Below are positions 6,841 to 13,148 of a stretch of 13,157 nt of DNA, piece after piece. Position 1 is the first letter of the stretch. Each line of letters begins with the position of its first letter. Source of the stretch: Oligoflexia bacterium (GTDB lineage Bacteria > Bdellovibrionota > Bdellovibrionia > Bdellovibrionales > UBA1609); the NCBI GenBank assembly GCA_026914095.1, contig JAPPIY010000126.1, positions 1-13,157 of the forward strand, given 5' to 3'. The translations under genes were made by a program, and so were the position numbers. The notes beneath the pieces were generated by a model that saw only the letters and a list, made by a program, of their open reading frames with translations, made no database searches and was not told the DNA's origin.

Positions 6841-8208
6841 TCACTCAATCCATGCAAAATGAGAGGTGAAATGCCTCAAACAAGGCGCCTCTTTTGTTAT
6901 TTTAATTCCTCTCAACTGATTCGCTGATTTTTTATAAAAATCAATAATAGACTGCGCGGTATAATGCAAATGAGACTGCGTATAAACTCTTCGGGGAAGA
7001 CATAAGCGAACCAGCTCCTTAGAGTGGTAAGTTTTTTCGCCGCTCTCTAAAGTTTTTCCAAACATAACCGACCCAATCTCACAGCCGCGAATGCCAGCAT
7101 ACTCATACAAAGCAACAGCCAGAGCCTGACCAGGATAAGCGGAAACAGGAAGGTGTGGCAAAAATCTCTTGGCATCAATATAAACCGCATGTCCTCCTGC
7201 CGGACTGAGCAAGGGGATGCCAGAATCAGCCAGCTGTTGATGGAAACAAGCGGTAGAGTTAATACGGTGCTCTAAATAAGACTCTTCTAAAGCCTCCTTT
7301 AAGCCAACAGCAATAGCTTCCAAATCCCGTCCTGCCAAACCGCCGTAAGTGGGAAAGCCTTCCGCCAACACCAAGCGATTTTTACAATTTGCGCTTAAAG
7401 CAATTTCTCTCACACAAATAAAACCGCCTATATTAGCCAAACCGTCTTTTTTTGCAGACACAAAACACATATCCACTTGCTCAAACATCATTTTAGCAAT
7501 TTCGGAAGGAGTTTTTTCCTTAAAACCAGATTCCCTTTGTTTGATAAACCAGGCATTTTCCGCAAAGCGACAGGCATCCAGCGCTAAAGGAACAGAATAT
7601 TTTTTACAAAGCTTTTTCACTGCTGTAATATTTTGCAGAGAGACCGGCTGGCCTCCACCCGAATTATTTGTGACGGTCAAAACAACCAAAGCCACAGATT
7701 TTTCCCGTAAAGCCTTTTCTAAAGCCTGCAAATCAATATTCCCCTTAAAAGGATGATATTCTGTATCTGCAAAAAACTCTGAACAGGGCAGATCTAAAAC
7801 CTTAAAGCCAAAATCTTCTGAATTGGCTCTGGTTGTGTCAAACAGCATATTAGATACAATATACTCCCCTTTTGACTTGAAATTATGCAGTAAAATTCTT
7901 TCCGCCGATCGCCCCTGATGCGTGGGGACAACAAATTCAAACCCTGTGATTTCCTGAACAGCTTTTTCAAATATAAAAAAACTTTTGGCCCCCGCATAAG
8001 ACTCATCCCCTTGCATAAGAGCGCTCCACTGCTTAGCGCTCATAGCCCCGGTTCCTGAATCTGTTAAAAGATCAATGACAACATCTTTGGAAGGTATGAA
8101 AAATAAATTAAGATGCGCTCTTTTTAAAGCCTGTCTTCTCTGCTCTCTGGTGGTCCAATAAATAGGCTCCAGAGTTTTTATTTTGTAAGGCTCTATTACA
8201 TTTTTCAT
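6841..8208 (-). CDS. tnaA: Tryptophanase-type PLP beta-eliminating lyase
   Basis: This 455-residue fold-type I PLP enzyme closely follows E. coli tryptophanase, which splits L-tryptophan into indole, pyruvate and ammonia. Visible landmarks are LLTDSGTGA (47-55), GDESYAG with Tyr71, PTHQGRSAE (95-103), NNSGGGQPVSL, the FAENA(W/Y)FIKQRE block, the PLP lysine Lys254 in SAKKDG, and EGFPTYGGL. Two signatures favour tryptophanase over tyrosine phenol-lyase: CEIGS where the latter has an MERG-like sequence with its phenol-binding Arg, and LRHFT near the end where it has Phe instead of His. ATG 8208 aligns with the family start. A TTG in frame at 8265 would add 19 unusual residues and lies in the promoter. 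It leads a three-gene operon with SDR and radical SAM, an uncommon setting, so indole signalling or a dedicated biosynthetic role are both possible. Confidence 0.92.
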   Translation of the reverse strand: MKNVIEPYKIKTLEPIYWTTREQRRQALKRAHLNLFFIPSKDVVIDLLTDSGTGAMSAKQWSALMQGDESYAGAKSFFIFEKAVQEITGFEFVVPTHQGRSAERILLHNFKSKGEYIVSNMLFDTTRANSEDFGFKVLDLPCSEFFADTEYHPFKGNIDLQALEKALREKSVALVVLTVTNNSGGGQPVSLQNITAVKKLCKKYSVPLALDACRFAENAWFIKQRESGFKEKTPSEIAKMMFEQVDMCFVSAKKDGLANIGGFICVREIALSANCKNRLVLAEGFPTYGGLAGRDLEAIAVGLKEALEESYLEHRINSTACFHQQLADSGIPLLSPAGGHAVYIDAKRFLPHLPVSAYPGQALAVALYEYAGIRGCEIGSVMFGKTLESGEKTYHSKELVRLCLPRRVYTQSHLHYTAQSIIDFYKKSANQLRGIKITKEAPCLRHFTSHFAWIE

Positions 8209-8242
8209 GATTCTAATAAAAATAAATACATTAACACTAGAT

Positions 8243-8270
8243 TTTATACAACTAAAAATTTTCAATTCAA
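8243..8270 (-). promoter_or_regulatory. Candidate promoter of the lyase-SDR-radical SAM operon
   Basis: On the minus strand TTGAAT (8270-8265) and TATAAA (8248-8243) are 16 bp apart, 34 bp before ATG 8208. The -35 lies inside the arm of the 23-bp inverted repeat at 8258-8280, so folding or protein binding there could affect initiation. The lyase ATG has no clear Shine-Dalgarno. A tiny frame of eight codons (8231-8205, minus) ends in TGA overlapping that ATG. Confidence 0.45.
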
Positions 8271-8347
8271 AGGCTTAAAACAAGTTCGGATTTGAACACA
8301 CTGTGGCAAAAAGCCTGTCTGAGCTTTTAAGCCTTTGAATTGAAAAT
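8258..8347. repeat. Perfect 23-bp inverted repeat with 44-bp spacer
   Basis: The arms at 8258-8280 and 8325-8347 are exact reverse complements over 23 bp (core TTCAATTCAAAGGCTTAAAA). The spacer holds two small dyads, GTTC...GAAC (8284-8297) and GGC-AAAAA-GCC, so the whole can form a branched structure. On the minus strand the second arm runs into AAAATTTTTAG, so it could terminate truB transcription. It also overlaps the -35 of the lyase operon. The size and ends would also fit a small non-autonomous palindromic element. No flanking target duplication was found. Confidence 0.85.
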
Positions 8348-8400
8348 CTTTACTTTAAACTGATTTCGTTTACAGACCTAAAAATTCAAACAGAAGCAAG

Positions 8401-9363
8401 CTAAAGAGACTGTTGTGGGAAGTTTCTTAAAATTTTAATTTTTTCAAAAGGCCTAAGCTCTAATAAAGCCAATAATTTTTCCCCTTTAACCGCTTTTAAA
8501 ATCTGAGACTGCCCCCCTTTATTAACAGCAATCTGCTCTTTTTGAGCATGAGATAGCACATACAAAGGCATTCTCCCTTGTTTTAATAGCTTAGCATTAC
8601 GAGCTGTCAATTCTATTTGAGGAAATTGAGTCAAAGCCGAGCTGGAAAATAAAAAACTCTCCCCCAGCCTTTGCTTTAAAGCCTGTTCATCCATTGGAAA
8701 TTGTTGAGAAACTTTTTGTTTTAATTGCGAAACGGTTAAGCTGTTTTTCAATTTGAACTCCCCGGAAGAAACTCTTTTCAAGCCAGTTAAACAAGCTCCC
8801 GTTTTCATTTTCTGTCCTAAATAATTCACCCAAGAGCGAATATAAGAGCCTTTAGAGCAAGAAAGGCTTAAGCAGGCGCTGTCTTTTTGAATTTCATGGA
8901 TTTCCAGATCAAAAAAAGACATTTTTTTCATTGGAGGCTGAATCTTTTTCCCTTTAAAAGCATAAGAATACAATTTTTGACCTTTTACCTTCACCGCTGA
9001 AAATAGAGGCACGGGAATTTCCAAATCACAAGCCCCCTGCTCTAAAACTCGCTTTACATCCTCTTTTTTTAAAGAAACATCCTCGGAATGCAGGGTCTCC
9101 CCCTGAAAATCAAGAGTATCTGTCTGCAAACCAAACTTTAAGCTTAAATCATACCTTTTATTCTGATTGAGAAAATAGGGACTCAATTTTGTGGCTGAGC
9201 CGCATAAAACAACAAGCAAACCTCTAGCCATAGGATCTAAAGTCCCGGCGTGGCCTATAGATTTTTGCTTTAAAATTTTCCGAACTTCCTGAACCATTTG
9301 ATGACTGGTGCAGTCTGCATCTTTATTTATCAGCAAAACTCCATTAAAAAGCGGCGATTGCAT
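8401..9363 (-). CDS. truB: tRNA pseudouridine(55) synthase TruB
   Basis: This 320-residue enzyme makes pseudouridine 55 in the T-loop of tRNAs. The start FNGVLLINKDADCTSHQMV matches the family opening (GvLllDKP.G.tS...). Catalytic Asp43 lies in IGHAGTLDPMARGLL, followed by the KRYDLSLKFGLQTDTLD block and CSKGSYIRSW (family: CskGTYIRsL), which helps place the substrate uridine. A TruB C-terminal/PUA-like region with TARNAKLLKQGR occupies roughly residues 250-320. The ATG at 9363 is at the expected place, with only a weak ribosome site. In many alphaproteobacteria truB sits between rbfA and rpsO. Neither is here, so this copy has been moved from the usual operon. It is transcribed towards the 23-bp inverted repeat. 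Confidence 0.96.
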   Translation of the reverse strand: MQSPLFNGVLLINKDADCTSHQMVQEVRKILKQKSIGHAGTLDPMARGLLVVLCGSATKLSPYFLNQNKRYDLSLKFGLQTDTLDFQGETLHSEDVSLKKEDVKRVLEQGACDLEIPVPLFSAVKVKGQKLYSYAFKGKKIQPPMKKMSFFDLEIHEIQKDSACLSLSCSKGSYIRSWVNYLGQKMKTGACLTGLKRVSSGEFKLKNSLTVSQLKQKVSQQFPMDEQALKQRLGESFLFSSSALTQFPQIELTARNAKLLKQGRMPLYVLSHAQKEQIAVNKGGQSQILKAVKGEKLLALLELRPFEKIKILRNFPQQSL

Positions 9364-9783
9364 AGTAAAATGACTTTACATATATATCACTTTAAGTCCA
9401 TACAAAATTATCTCTCAGCTTTGCGAAAAGCAAAATAGCTTAATTAAACCTAAAAAGCTTTTTTTAAGGGGGTTGTTACTTGATTTCTCATAAAATTCTT
9501 TTAAATAGCCGATTCTAAAAAGCAGTTTTTCATTCAAGACTCTATAAAAAAGCGTTCAAAAAAGCTCAAAGAGACCGAAAGCCGCTTTGTAACAAAACAT
9601 AGGGCTGAATTTTGAATGTTTTTTTATAAGTTTTTGAGTCTTTTTGCAAATTTTTCCACTTAAAATATAGAAGCAGGCAAACCCTTTCATTATGTTATGG
9701 CTTTTTCAGAGCCGGCTAAATAAAGGCTTGTAATGGTTTTCAATCTTTATAAAAAGGAAAATAATACTAAACACACATGGTAG
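9364..9783. other. 420-bp gene-free stretch with an imperfect 19-bp inverted repeat
   Basis: I find no convincing gene here. A 44-codon frame on the minus strand (9690-9556) has no ribosome site and no recognisable product. The notable element is an inverted repeat, TATAAAAAAGCGTTCAAAA (9543-9561) against TTTTGAATGTTTTTTTATA (9610-9628). The two mismatches become G-U pairs only in a plus-strand RNA, and the 48-nt loop contains CAAAG/CTTTG. Poly-A and poly-T tracts are frequent. The truB promoter must lie in the right-to-left part near 9364-9450, but no good consensus is visible. Confidence 0.5.
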
Positions 9784-9860
9784 TGGTAGCGAGGGAGGGA
9801 TTTGAACCCCCGACACATGGATTATGATTCCACTGCTCTAACCAACTGAGCTACCCCGCC
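9784..9860 (-). tRNA. tRNA-Met (CAU), probably elongator
   Basis: On the minus strand the 77-nt gene folds completely. The acceptor GGCGGGG pairs with CCTCGCT (two G-U pairs, including G1-U72), the D-arm is GCTC...GAGC, and the anticodon stem GTGGA/TCCAT encloses the loop ATCATAA with anticodon CAT. The variable loop is GTGTC, and the T-arm GGGGG-TTCAAAT-CCCTC precedes discriminator A and an encoded CCA. The G1-U72 form with GGCGGGG resembles alphaproteobacterial elongator tRNA-Met. tRNA-Ile2 with a lysidine-modified CAU is the alternative. CTACCA is repeated directly after the 3' end. Confidence 0.95.
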
Positions 9861-10018
9861 AAAATCAATCCCTTTTTATCAAACTTTTAATCAAAAATCC
9901 ATTAAAATTATCACTCTCCAGGATAATTCACTGAATCTTATCGTAAAAAAACAAATGACAGACAAATCTACTATGTAATAATAATCATAAAAGAGCTTTA
10001 ATAAGGAATTGAACAGAT

Positions 10019-10939
10019 ATGGCGAAATTTTTTCTCACTAGTTTAAAAGGCTTTGCTCTAGGTGTATCTATGGTCCTGCCTGGGATTTCTGGAGGAACAA
10101 TAGCTTTTGTCATGGGAATTTACGAAAAACTCATACAAGAAATTTCCAGTTTTAAGATTAAACATTTAAAAAATCTTATCCTCTGTTTTTCATTAAAAAA
10201 AACTCAGTTGAAAAAAAATCTTTCAATATTAAAAAACTCATGGGATTGGCCTTTTTTAACTCCCCTCCTAATTGGAATGATAATCGCTCTTGCGCTTTTT
10301 ATCAGCTGGGCCGGGGATTTCATCAATCAGTATTCCTTTGAATTTTATTCCATTATATTTGGTTTAATTTTAGGAAGTGTGATTTCCACCTTACAGCAAG
10401 CGCAAAAAAGTTTTTCTTTCTTTTTATTTTTATTTTGCTCTTCTCTTTTGAATTTTTCGATATTTGCTTTTGGTTCTGAACTTGTTACAATTCCAAAAGA
10501 AATTTCTAATCTGATATTCTTGCCAGCAGGTTTTTTAGTGTCTATGGCATTAATTGTCCCTGGAATTTCTGGCTCTTACCTTTTACTTGTTTTAGGCTTA
10601 TACGAGCAAACTTTGTTCGCTTTAAAAAGTTTAGATTTTTTTGTGATTTCTCTCTTTACTGTAGGAGCGCTTCTAGGCTTTTTATCAACCGCCAAATTGA
10701 TCCAAAAAATGTTAAAAAAATATTGGAATCAAAGCTTAGCTGTCATTTTAGGCCTTATGCTGAGCAGTCTTTATGCAATTTATCCTTTAGAAAAAAGCTC
10801 CTTTAGCGATTTTCTTCTTTTCAATAAAAATCATGCTTTATTTTTAATTTACACGCTAGCTGGCTTTTTTTGTCTCTTAGCCTTTCATTTTATGTTCTTT
10901 TCCCGCCAAAAAGAAAAGCATTTAGAAACAACAACTTAA
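10019..10939 (+). CDS. DUF368 family membrane protein (PopT-like undecaprenyl-phosphate translocase)
   Basis: This 306-residue polytopic inner-membrane protein has about eight hydrophobic segments. It carries the two-repeat DUF368 signature: GFALGVSMVLPGISGGTIAF in the first half and SMALIVPGISGSYLLLVLGLYE in the second, an internal duplication with SM...PGISG in both. DUF368 proteins have been shown in other bacteria to recycle undecaprenyl phosphate across the inner membrane for cell-wall and envelope-polymer synthesis (PopT). That role is inferred here from family membership. ATG 10019 follows AAGGA by 11 nt. A loose promoter, ATGACA (9955-9960) with TAATAA around 9976-9984, precedes it. 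It is divergent from the tRNA gene and stands alone. The reading frame stays open after its stop codon into the integrase remnant, which appears fortuitous. Confidence 0.9.
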   Translation: MAKFFLTSLKGFALGVSMVLPGISGGTIAFVMGIYEKLIQEISSFKIKHLKNLILCFSLKKTQLKKNLSILKNSWDWPFLTPLLIGMIIALALFISWAGDFINQYSFEFYSIIFGLILGSVISTLQQAQKSFSFFLFLFCSSLLNFSIFAFGSELVTIPKEISNLIFLPAGFLVSMALIVPGISGSYLLLVLGLYEQTLFALKSLDFFVISLFTVGALLGFLSTAKLIQKMLKKYWNQSLAVILGLMLSSLYAIYPLEKSSFSDFLLFNKNHALFLIYTLAGFFCLLAFHFMFFSRQKEKHLETTT

Positions 10940-11011
10940 TACCAATTCTGTTTAAGTTTTAAAGTTTTTTTTGGGGGATATTCCAGCCTTTATTTCCACA
11001 AGGGCAAGCTT

Positions 11012-11176
11012 TGTAGGAAAAAAAACCTTTCTGCTGTTCAAGACAGTCTTGGACATTTTCAGCAGAGGATAACTCAAAGGTATGCGAAGACTATCGCTCT
11101 TTTGAGTTCAGATATAGGAGAAAAAACATCTGCTATATTGTTTAACAACCTAATGAATAAAATTTGTTGGAAATAA
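11012..11176 (+). pseudogene. Remnant of a tyrosine-type site-specific integrase (C-terminal end)
   Basis: One plus-strand frame reads NLSAVQDSLGH, then FQQRITQRYAKTIALLSSD, and ends with TAA at 11174-11176. This is the C-terminal catalytic segment of phage/XerC-type recombinases. LGH (His at 11054-11056) corresponds to the motif II His/Trp box 'lGHssi.tTqrYah', and the Tyr of QRYAK (11081-11083) is at the nucleophile position. About 30 residues of normal-looking tail follow (EKTSAILFNNLMNK). No catalytic Arg or HxxR box is found upstream: the preceding residues are not integrase-like and there is no start codon, so more than three quarters of the gene is gone. The fragment sits between DUF368 and the ATPase gene and marks an old insertion. 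Confidence 0.6.
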
Positions 11177-11185
11177 ATTTTAAAC

Positions 11186-11346
11186 TTGCAGACAATAAAT
11201 TTTACGGCTGACAAAAGTCCTTTTGAAATAGACTTATACAAAATCCCGTCAAAACCATTTTTTGAGAATTAAGCCTTAGTAATTTCAATAGATTACAAGA
11301 AGATGGTTGGGATAAGCGGACAGCAGATAAGGCTTTCAAGAGGTAA
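11186..11346 (+). pseudogene. Possible decayed coding remnant in two frames
   Basis: Immediately after the integrase remnant, one frame (11186-11272) reads FTADKSPFEIDLYKIPSKPF and stops. A second frame (11266-11346) then reads ELSLSNFNRLQEDGWDKRTA and ends in KR-stop. Both have protein-like composition, with charged and aromatic residues mixed, and join at one place, which is what a single frameshift in a former gene would give. I do not recognise the family. The stretch also carries an 11-bp direct repeat AATAAATTTTA at 11172-11182 and 11194-11204. The call rests on composition only and may be wrong. Confidence 0.28.
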
Positions 11347-11511
11347 AAAAAATTAAGAAAACCAGTAAAACCACTCCTTTTTTTCCCGCTGATAACCGCC
11401 TAAAACCTCTTCCGAACTCTTTTAACTCATTCATCCCGTCAAATTCCCGTCAAAATTGGTTGGGAAAGCCTATCCCAAATATGATATTAAAATTTTATTT
11501 TAAATTTTTTT
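11347..11511. other. Non-coding tail of the eroded region with short repeats and a hairpin
   Basis: The decamer TCCCGTCAAA occurs at 11434-11443 and 11445-11454 (period 11 bp) and also at 11244-11253. A hairpin TTGGGA (11460-11465)/TCCCAA (11473-11478) with a 7-nt loop, plus an AT-rich dyad TTAAAAT/ATTTTAA beside it, lie just beyond the ATPase stop and may act as its terminator, though no clear T-run follows on the minus strand. A 32-codon minus-strand frame (11434-11336) predicts a basic start and a hydrophobic end. It is too short to call. Confidence 0.45.
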
Positions 11512-12690
11512 CTAAGGAACAACAAGAGATTTAAAATCTTCTTTTAGATTTTTGCAAAAGAAATCAAAAGGCCATATCTCAATTCCTTGCTCTGTTTTTC
11601 TTATAAACTTCCCCATATAAACGATAATTTGCCTCTTTACATTTGGTAATTCTCCAATAGCTTTTAACCCTCTATAATCTCGAGAAGAAACATCAGTTTT
11701 GGCTTTAACTTCTATAGCTATTAACTCTTTTCCTCTTTTTAATAAAAAATCAACCTCCATTTCCTTTGCTTCTGTAGAAGACCAATAGTAAATTTCATCA
11801 TAAAGACCCCGATAATCTTTATAAGCTTTTAAAAGTTGAGCTATTAAACCTTCAAAAAGAAACCCTTTTTCTTCAACAGAAACCGAACCGAAATTTTTCT
11901 TTAAAGCTCGTGCTATTCCTGGATCAATTAAATAAAACTTGTTACTTTTTTGTTCTTTTACACGAAGTTTTGGATGATAAGGTCGTAAAAAAAAGCCTAG
12001 CATTGTATCCTCTAAAATAGAAAAAAAATTGCAAACAAAATGTCTGGAAACTTGAGTATCTCTTGCGACAGCAGTCATGTTTACAATCTGCCCATGATAT
12101 AAGCCAGCTACTTCTAAAAAACGAGCAAAGGCCGGAAGATTTCTTACTAAAGCTTCAGCTTTAATTTCCTCTGTAAGATAAGTTTCAGTATAGGCTTTTA
12201 ATTTGTTGCTTCTATTAGTAGAAGACCACACAATAGGAAGTAAACCGTATTGCAAAGCCTCGTTTAAATCAAAATCCTCCCCCAATTCTTCAGGAGTAAA
12301 AGGATGAAGAAACTTTCTGCCTGCTCGACCGCCTAAGAGATTCACTCCCTGTGTAGCTTTGATTTTACGGGCACTGGAACCAGTAAGAATAAACCGGCGA
12401 TTGGAAGATTCAATAAGACGATGAACCTCATCTAAAAGTTGAGGAATTTTTTGAATCTCATCTACAATAACTAAGCCATCATTTCTAAAGGCATTGACTC
12501 TTTCATAAAACTGTCCAGTATTAGAGAGGTAATCTTTATAAATAGATGTGTCTAAAAGATCGATATAAAGGGTTGAAGGTGATGGCGGGAAAAGTTGTTT
12601 TAAAAGGTCTGTTTTACCACTTCCTCTAACACCAAATAGAAAGTTGTTTTCGTTTTCTGGGATATTTATAATCCGATTTTTTCGTATCAT
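11512..12690 (-). CDS. AAA_14 / DUF4143 family ATPase
   Basis: This 392-residue protein has the two-domain layout of the common AAA_14-DUF4143 family. The N-terminal P-loop ATPase has Walker A GVRGSGKT (20-27), Walker B LVIVDEIQ (73-80) and sensor-like FILTGSSARK near 100. The C-terminal DUF4143 region (roughly 165-345) starts with AYTETYLTEEIKAEALVRN. It contains EVDFLLKRGKELIAIEVKAK, in which Asp314, Glu327 and Lys329 fit a PD-(D/E)XK nuclease-like core. Cellular function is not established for this family. Members are abundant in accessory and symbiont genomes and sometimes near toxin-antitoxin genes. It is soluble. ATG 12690 has no Shine-Dalgarno and sits about 7 nt from a candidate -10, so the transcript may be leaderless. 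It appears intact, unlike its neighbours on both sides, and is divergent from the abiEi remnant. Confidence 0.9.
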   Translation of the reverse strand: MIRKNRIINIPENENNFLFGVRGSGKTDLLKQLFPPSPSTLYIDLLDTSIYKDYLSNTGQFYERVNAFRNDGLVIVDEIQKIPQLLDEVHRLIESSNRRFILTGSSARKIKATQGVNLLGGRAGRKFLHPFTPEELGEDFDLNEALQYGLLPIVWSSTNRSNKLKAYTETYLTEEIKAEALVRNLPAFARFLEVAGLYHGQIVNMTAVARDTQVSRHFVCNFFSILEDTMLGFFLRPYHPKLRVKEQKSNKFYLIDPGIARALKKNFGSVSVEEKGFLFEGLIAQLLKAYKDYRGLYDEIYYWSSTEAKEMEVDFLLKRGKELIAIEVKAKTDVSSRDYRGLKAIGELPNVKRQIIVYMGKFIRKTEQGIEIWPFDFFCKNLKEDFKSLVVP

Positions 12691-12696
12691 ATTAAA

Positions 12697-12725
12697 ATTT
12701 TCGTAGATTTTTTTAAATAAGTCAA
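12697..12725 (-). promoter_or_regulatory. Candidate promoter of the ATPase gene
   Basis: On the minus strand TTGACT (12725-12720) and GAAAAT (12702-12697) are 17 bp apart. Initiation would fall almost at the ATG, which fits the absence of a ribosome site. The -35 is part of a 9-bp inverted repeat, TAAGTCAAA (12718-12726) and TTTGACTTA (12769-12777), enclosing a smaller hairpin CTAAAAA/TTTTTAG. Confidence 0.35.
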
Positions 12726-12843
12726 AGATTTTCGGTTATTTTTTCTAAAAACACTATTTTTTAGCTATTTTGACTTAGCTTCATAATTTCTATTTTTCCC
12801 TATGTAAGTCCAAAAGAGACAAAAGAACACCTAATTTTTGTAG

Positions 12844-12920
12844 AAATACCTTAATTTTTAATGTATTTTGACGATATAATATATAAATAATGTATAATTA
12901 CATTAAAATTTAAGGTATTT
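12844..12920 (+). promoter_or_regulatory. Promoter flanked by two 22-bp inverted operator arms (AbiEi-type)
   Basis: The arms 12844-12865 and 12899-12920 are inverted copies with one mismatch in 22 bp (left core ACCTTAATTTTTAATGTA, right core TACATTAAAATTTAAGGT). The 33 bp between them hold TTGACG (12868-12873) and TATAAT (12893-12898), 19 bp apart. The right arm contains AAGG, the ribosome site for ATG 12925. AbiEi antitoxins are known to repress their own operon by binding two inverted repeats at the promoter, and this arrangement fits. A degenerate third half-site ACCTAATTTTTGTA lies at 12829-12842. Confidence 0.72.
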
Positions 12921-12924
12921 TGAT

Positions 12925-13148
12925 ATGAAGGCATACAGCTAAATCAAATAGCTTTTACTCAAGGGGGGCTTTTTACAGCCAAACAAGCTGAATCCTGCGG
13001 ATATGCACGAGGCAATCACCATTATCATATTAGAGTAGGACACTGGACTAAAGAAGGTTGGGGCATTTATCGTCTGGCTCATATTTCTGTAGATGAAATG
13101 ACTGACCTGCCATGCACTTTTAGTGCCAATGTTAAAGTTACATTTTAA
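12925..13148 (+). pseudogene. Frameshifted, truncated AbiEi-family type IV antitoxin
   Basis: ATG 12925, preceded by AAGG nine bases upstream, opens MKAYS and hits TAA after five codons. A second frame, open from 12924, continues LNQIAFTQGGLFTAKQAESC, then GYARGNHHYHIRVGHWTKEG and WGIYRLAH. This is the N-terminal winged-helix DNA-binding domain of AbiEi antitoxins ('GGLFTAKQA...GYSR..l.yHVk.G.w.r...GiYRL'). One missing base between codons 5 and 7 would join the frames. After YRLAH similarity fades and TAA comes at 13146-13148, where a full protein would run to about 200 residues. AbiEi normally represses abiE transcription and counteracts the nucleotidyltransferase toxin AbiEii. No toxin gene is visible before the window ends, 9 bp further on. 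A sequencing error at the frameshift is possible, although no homopolymer lies there. Confidence 0.75.

Noticed and set aside
6841..8208. Tyrosine phenol-lyase as the identity of the PLP lyase
   Set aside because: The phenol-binding Arg region (MERG-like) is replaced by EIGS, and the Phe near the C-terminus is His, as in tryptophanase.
8288..8297. GGATTTGAAC shared between the spacer of the 23-bp inverted repeat and the tRNA-Met T-arm, as a possible att site
   Set aside because: Only ten bases match and flanking bases differ. The T-loop sequence is common.
9556..9690. 44-codon minus-strand frame between truB and tRNA-Met
   Set aside because: There is no ribosome site or recognisable domain, and it runs through the inverted repeat at 9543-9628.
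10990..11002. TTTATTTCCACA as a DnaA box, which would make the 10940-11511 gap an origin
   Set aside because: A single imperfect match (7 of 9), no cluster of boxes, and no dnaA, dnaN or other origin-linked genes.
11026..11138. Series of dyads (TCTGCTG/CAGCAGA, CAAGAC/GTCTTG, AACTCAAA/TTTGAGTT, ATATAG/CTATAT) suggesting a structured RNA
   Set aside because: They lie within the integrase remnant reading frame, which explains the sequence better. The stems are short and could be chance in AT-rich DNA.
11336..11434. 32-codon minus-strand frame with basic start and hydrophobic end, toxin-like in layout
   Set aside because: It is too short to separate from chance. The only support is a GGG before the ATG, and it lies in an eroded region.
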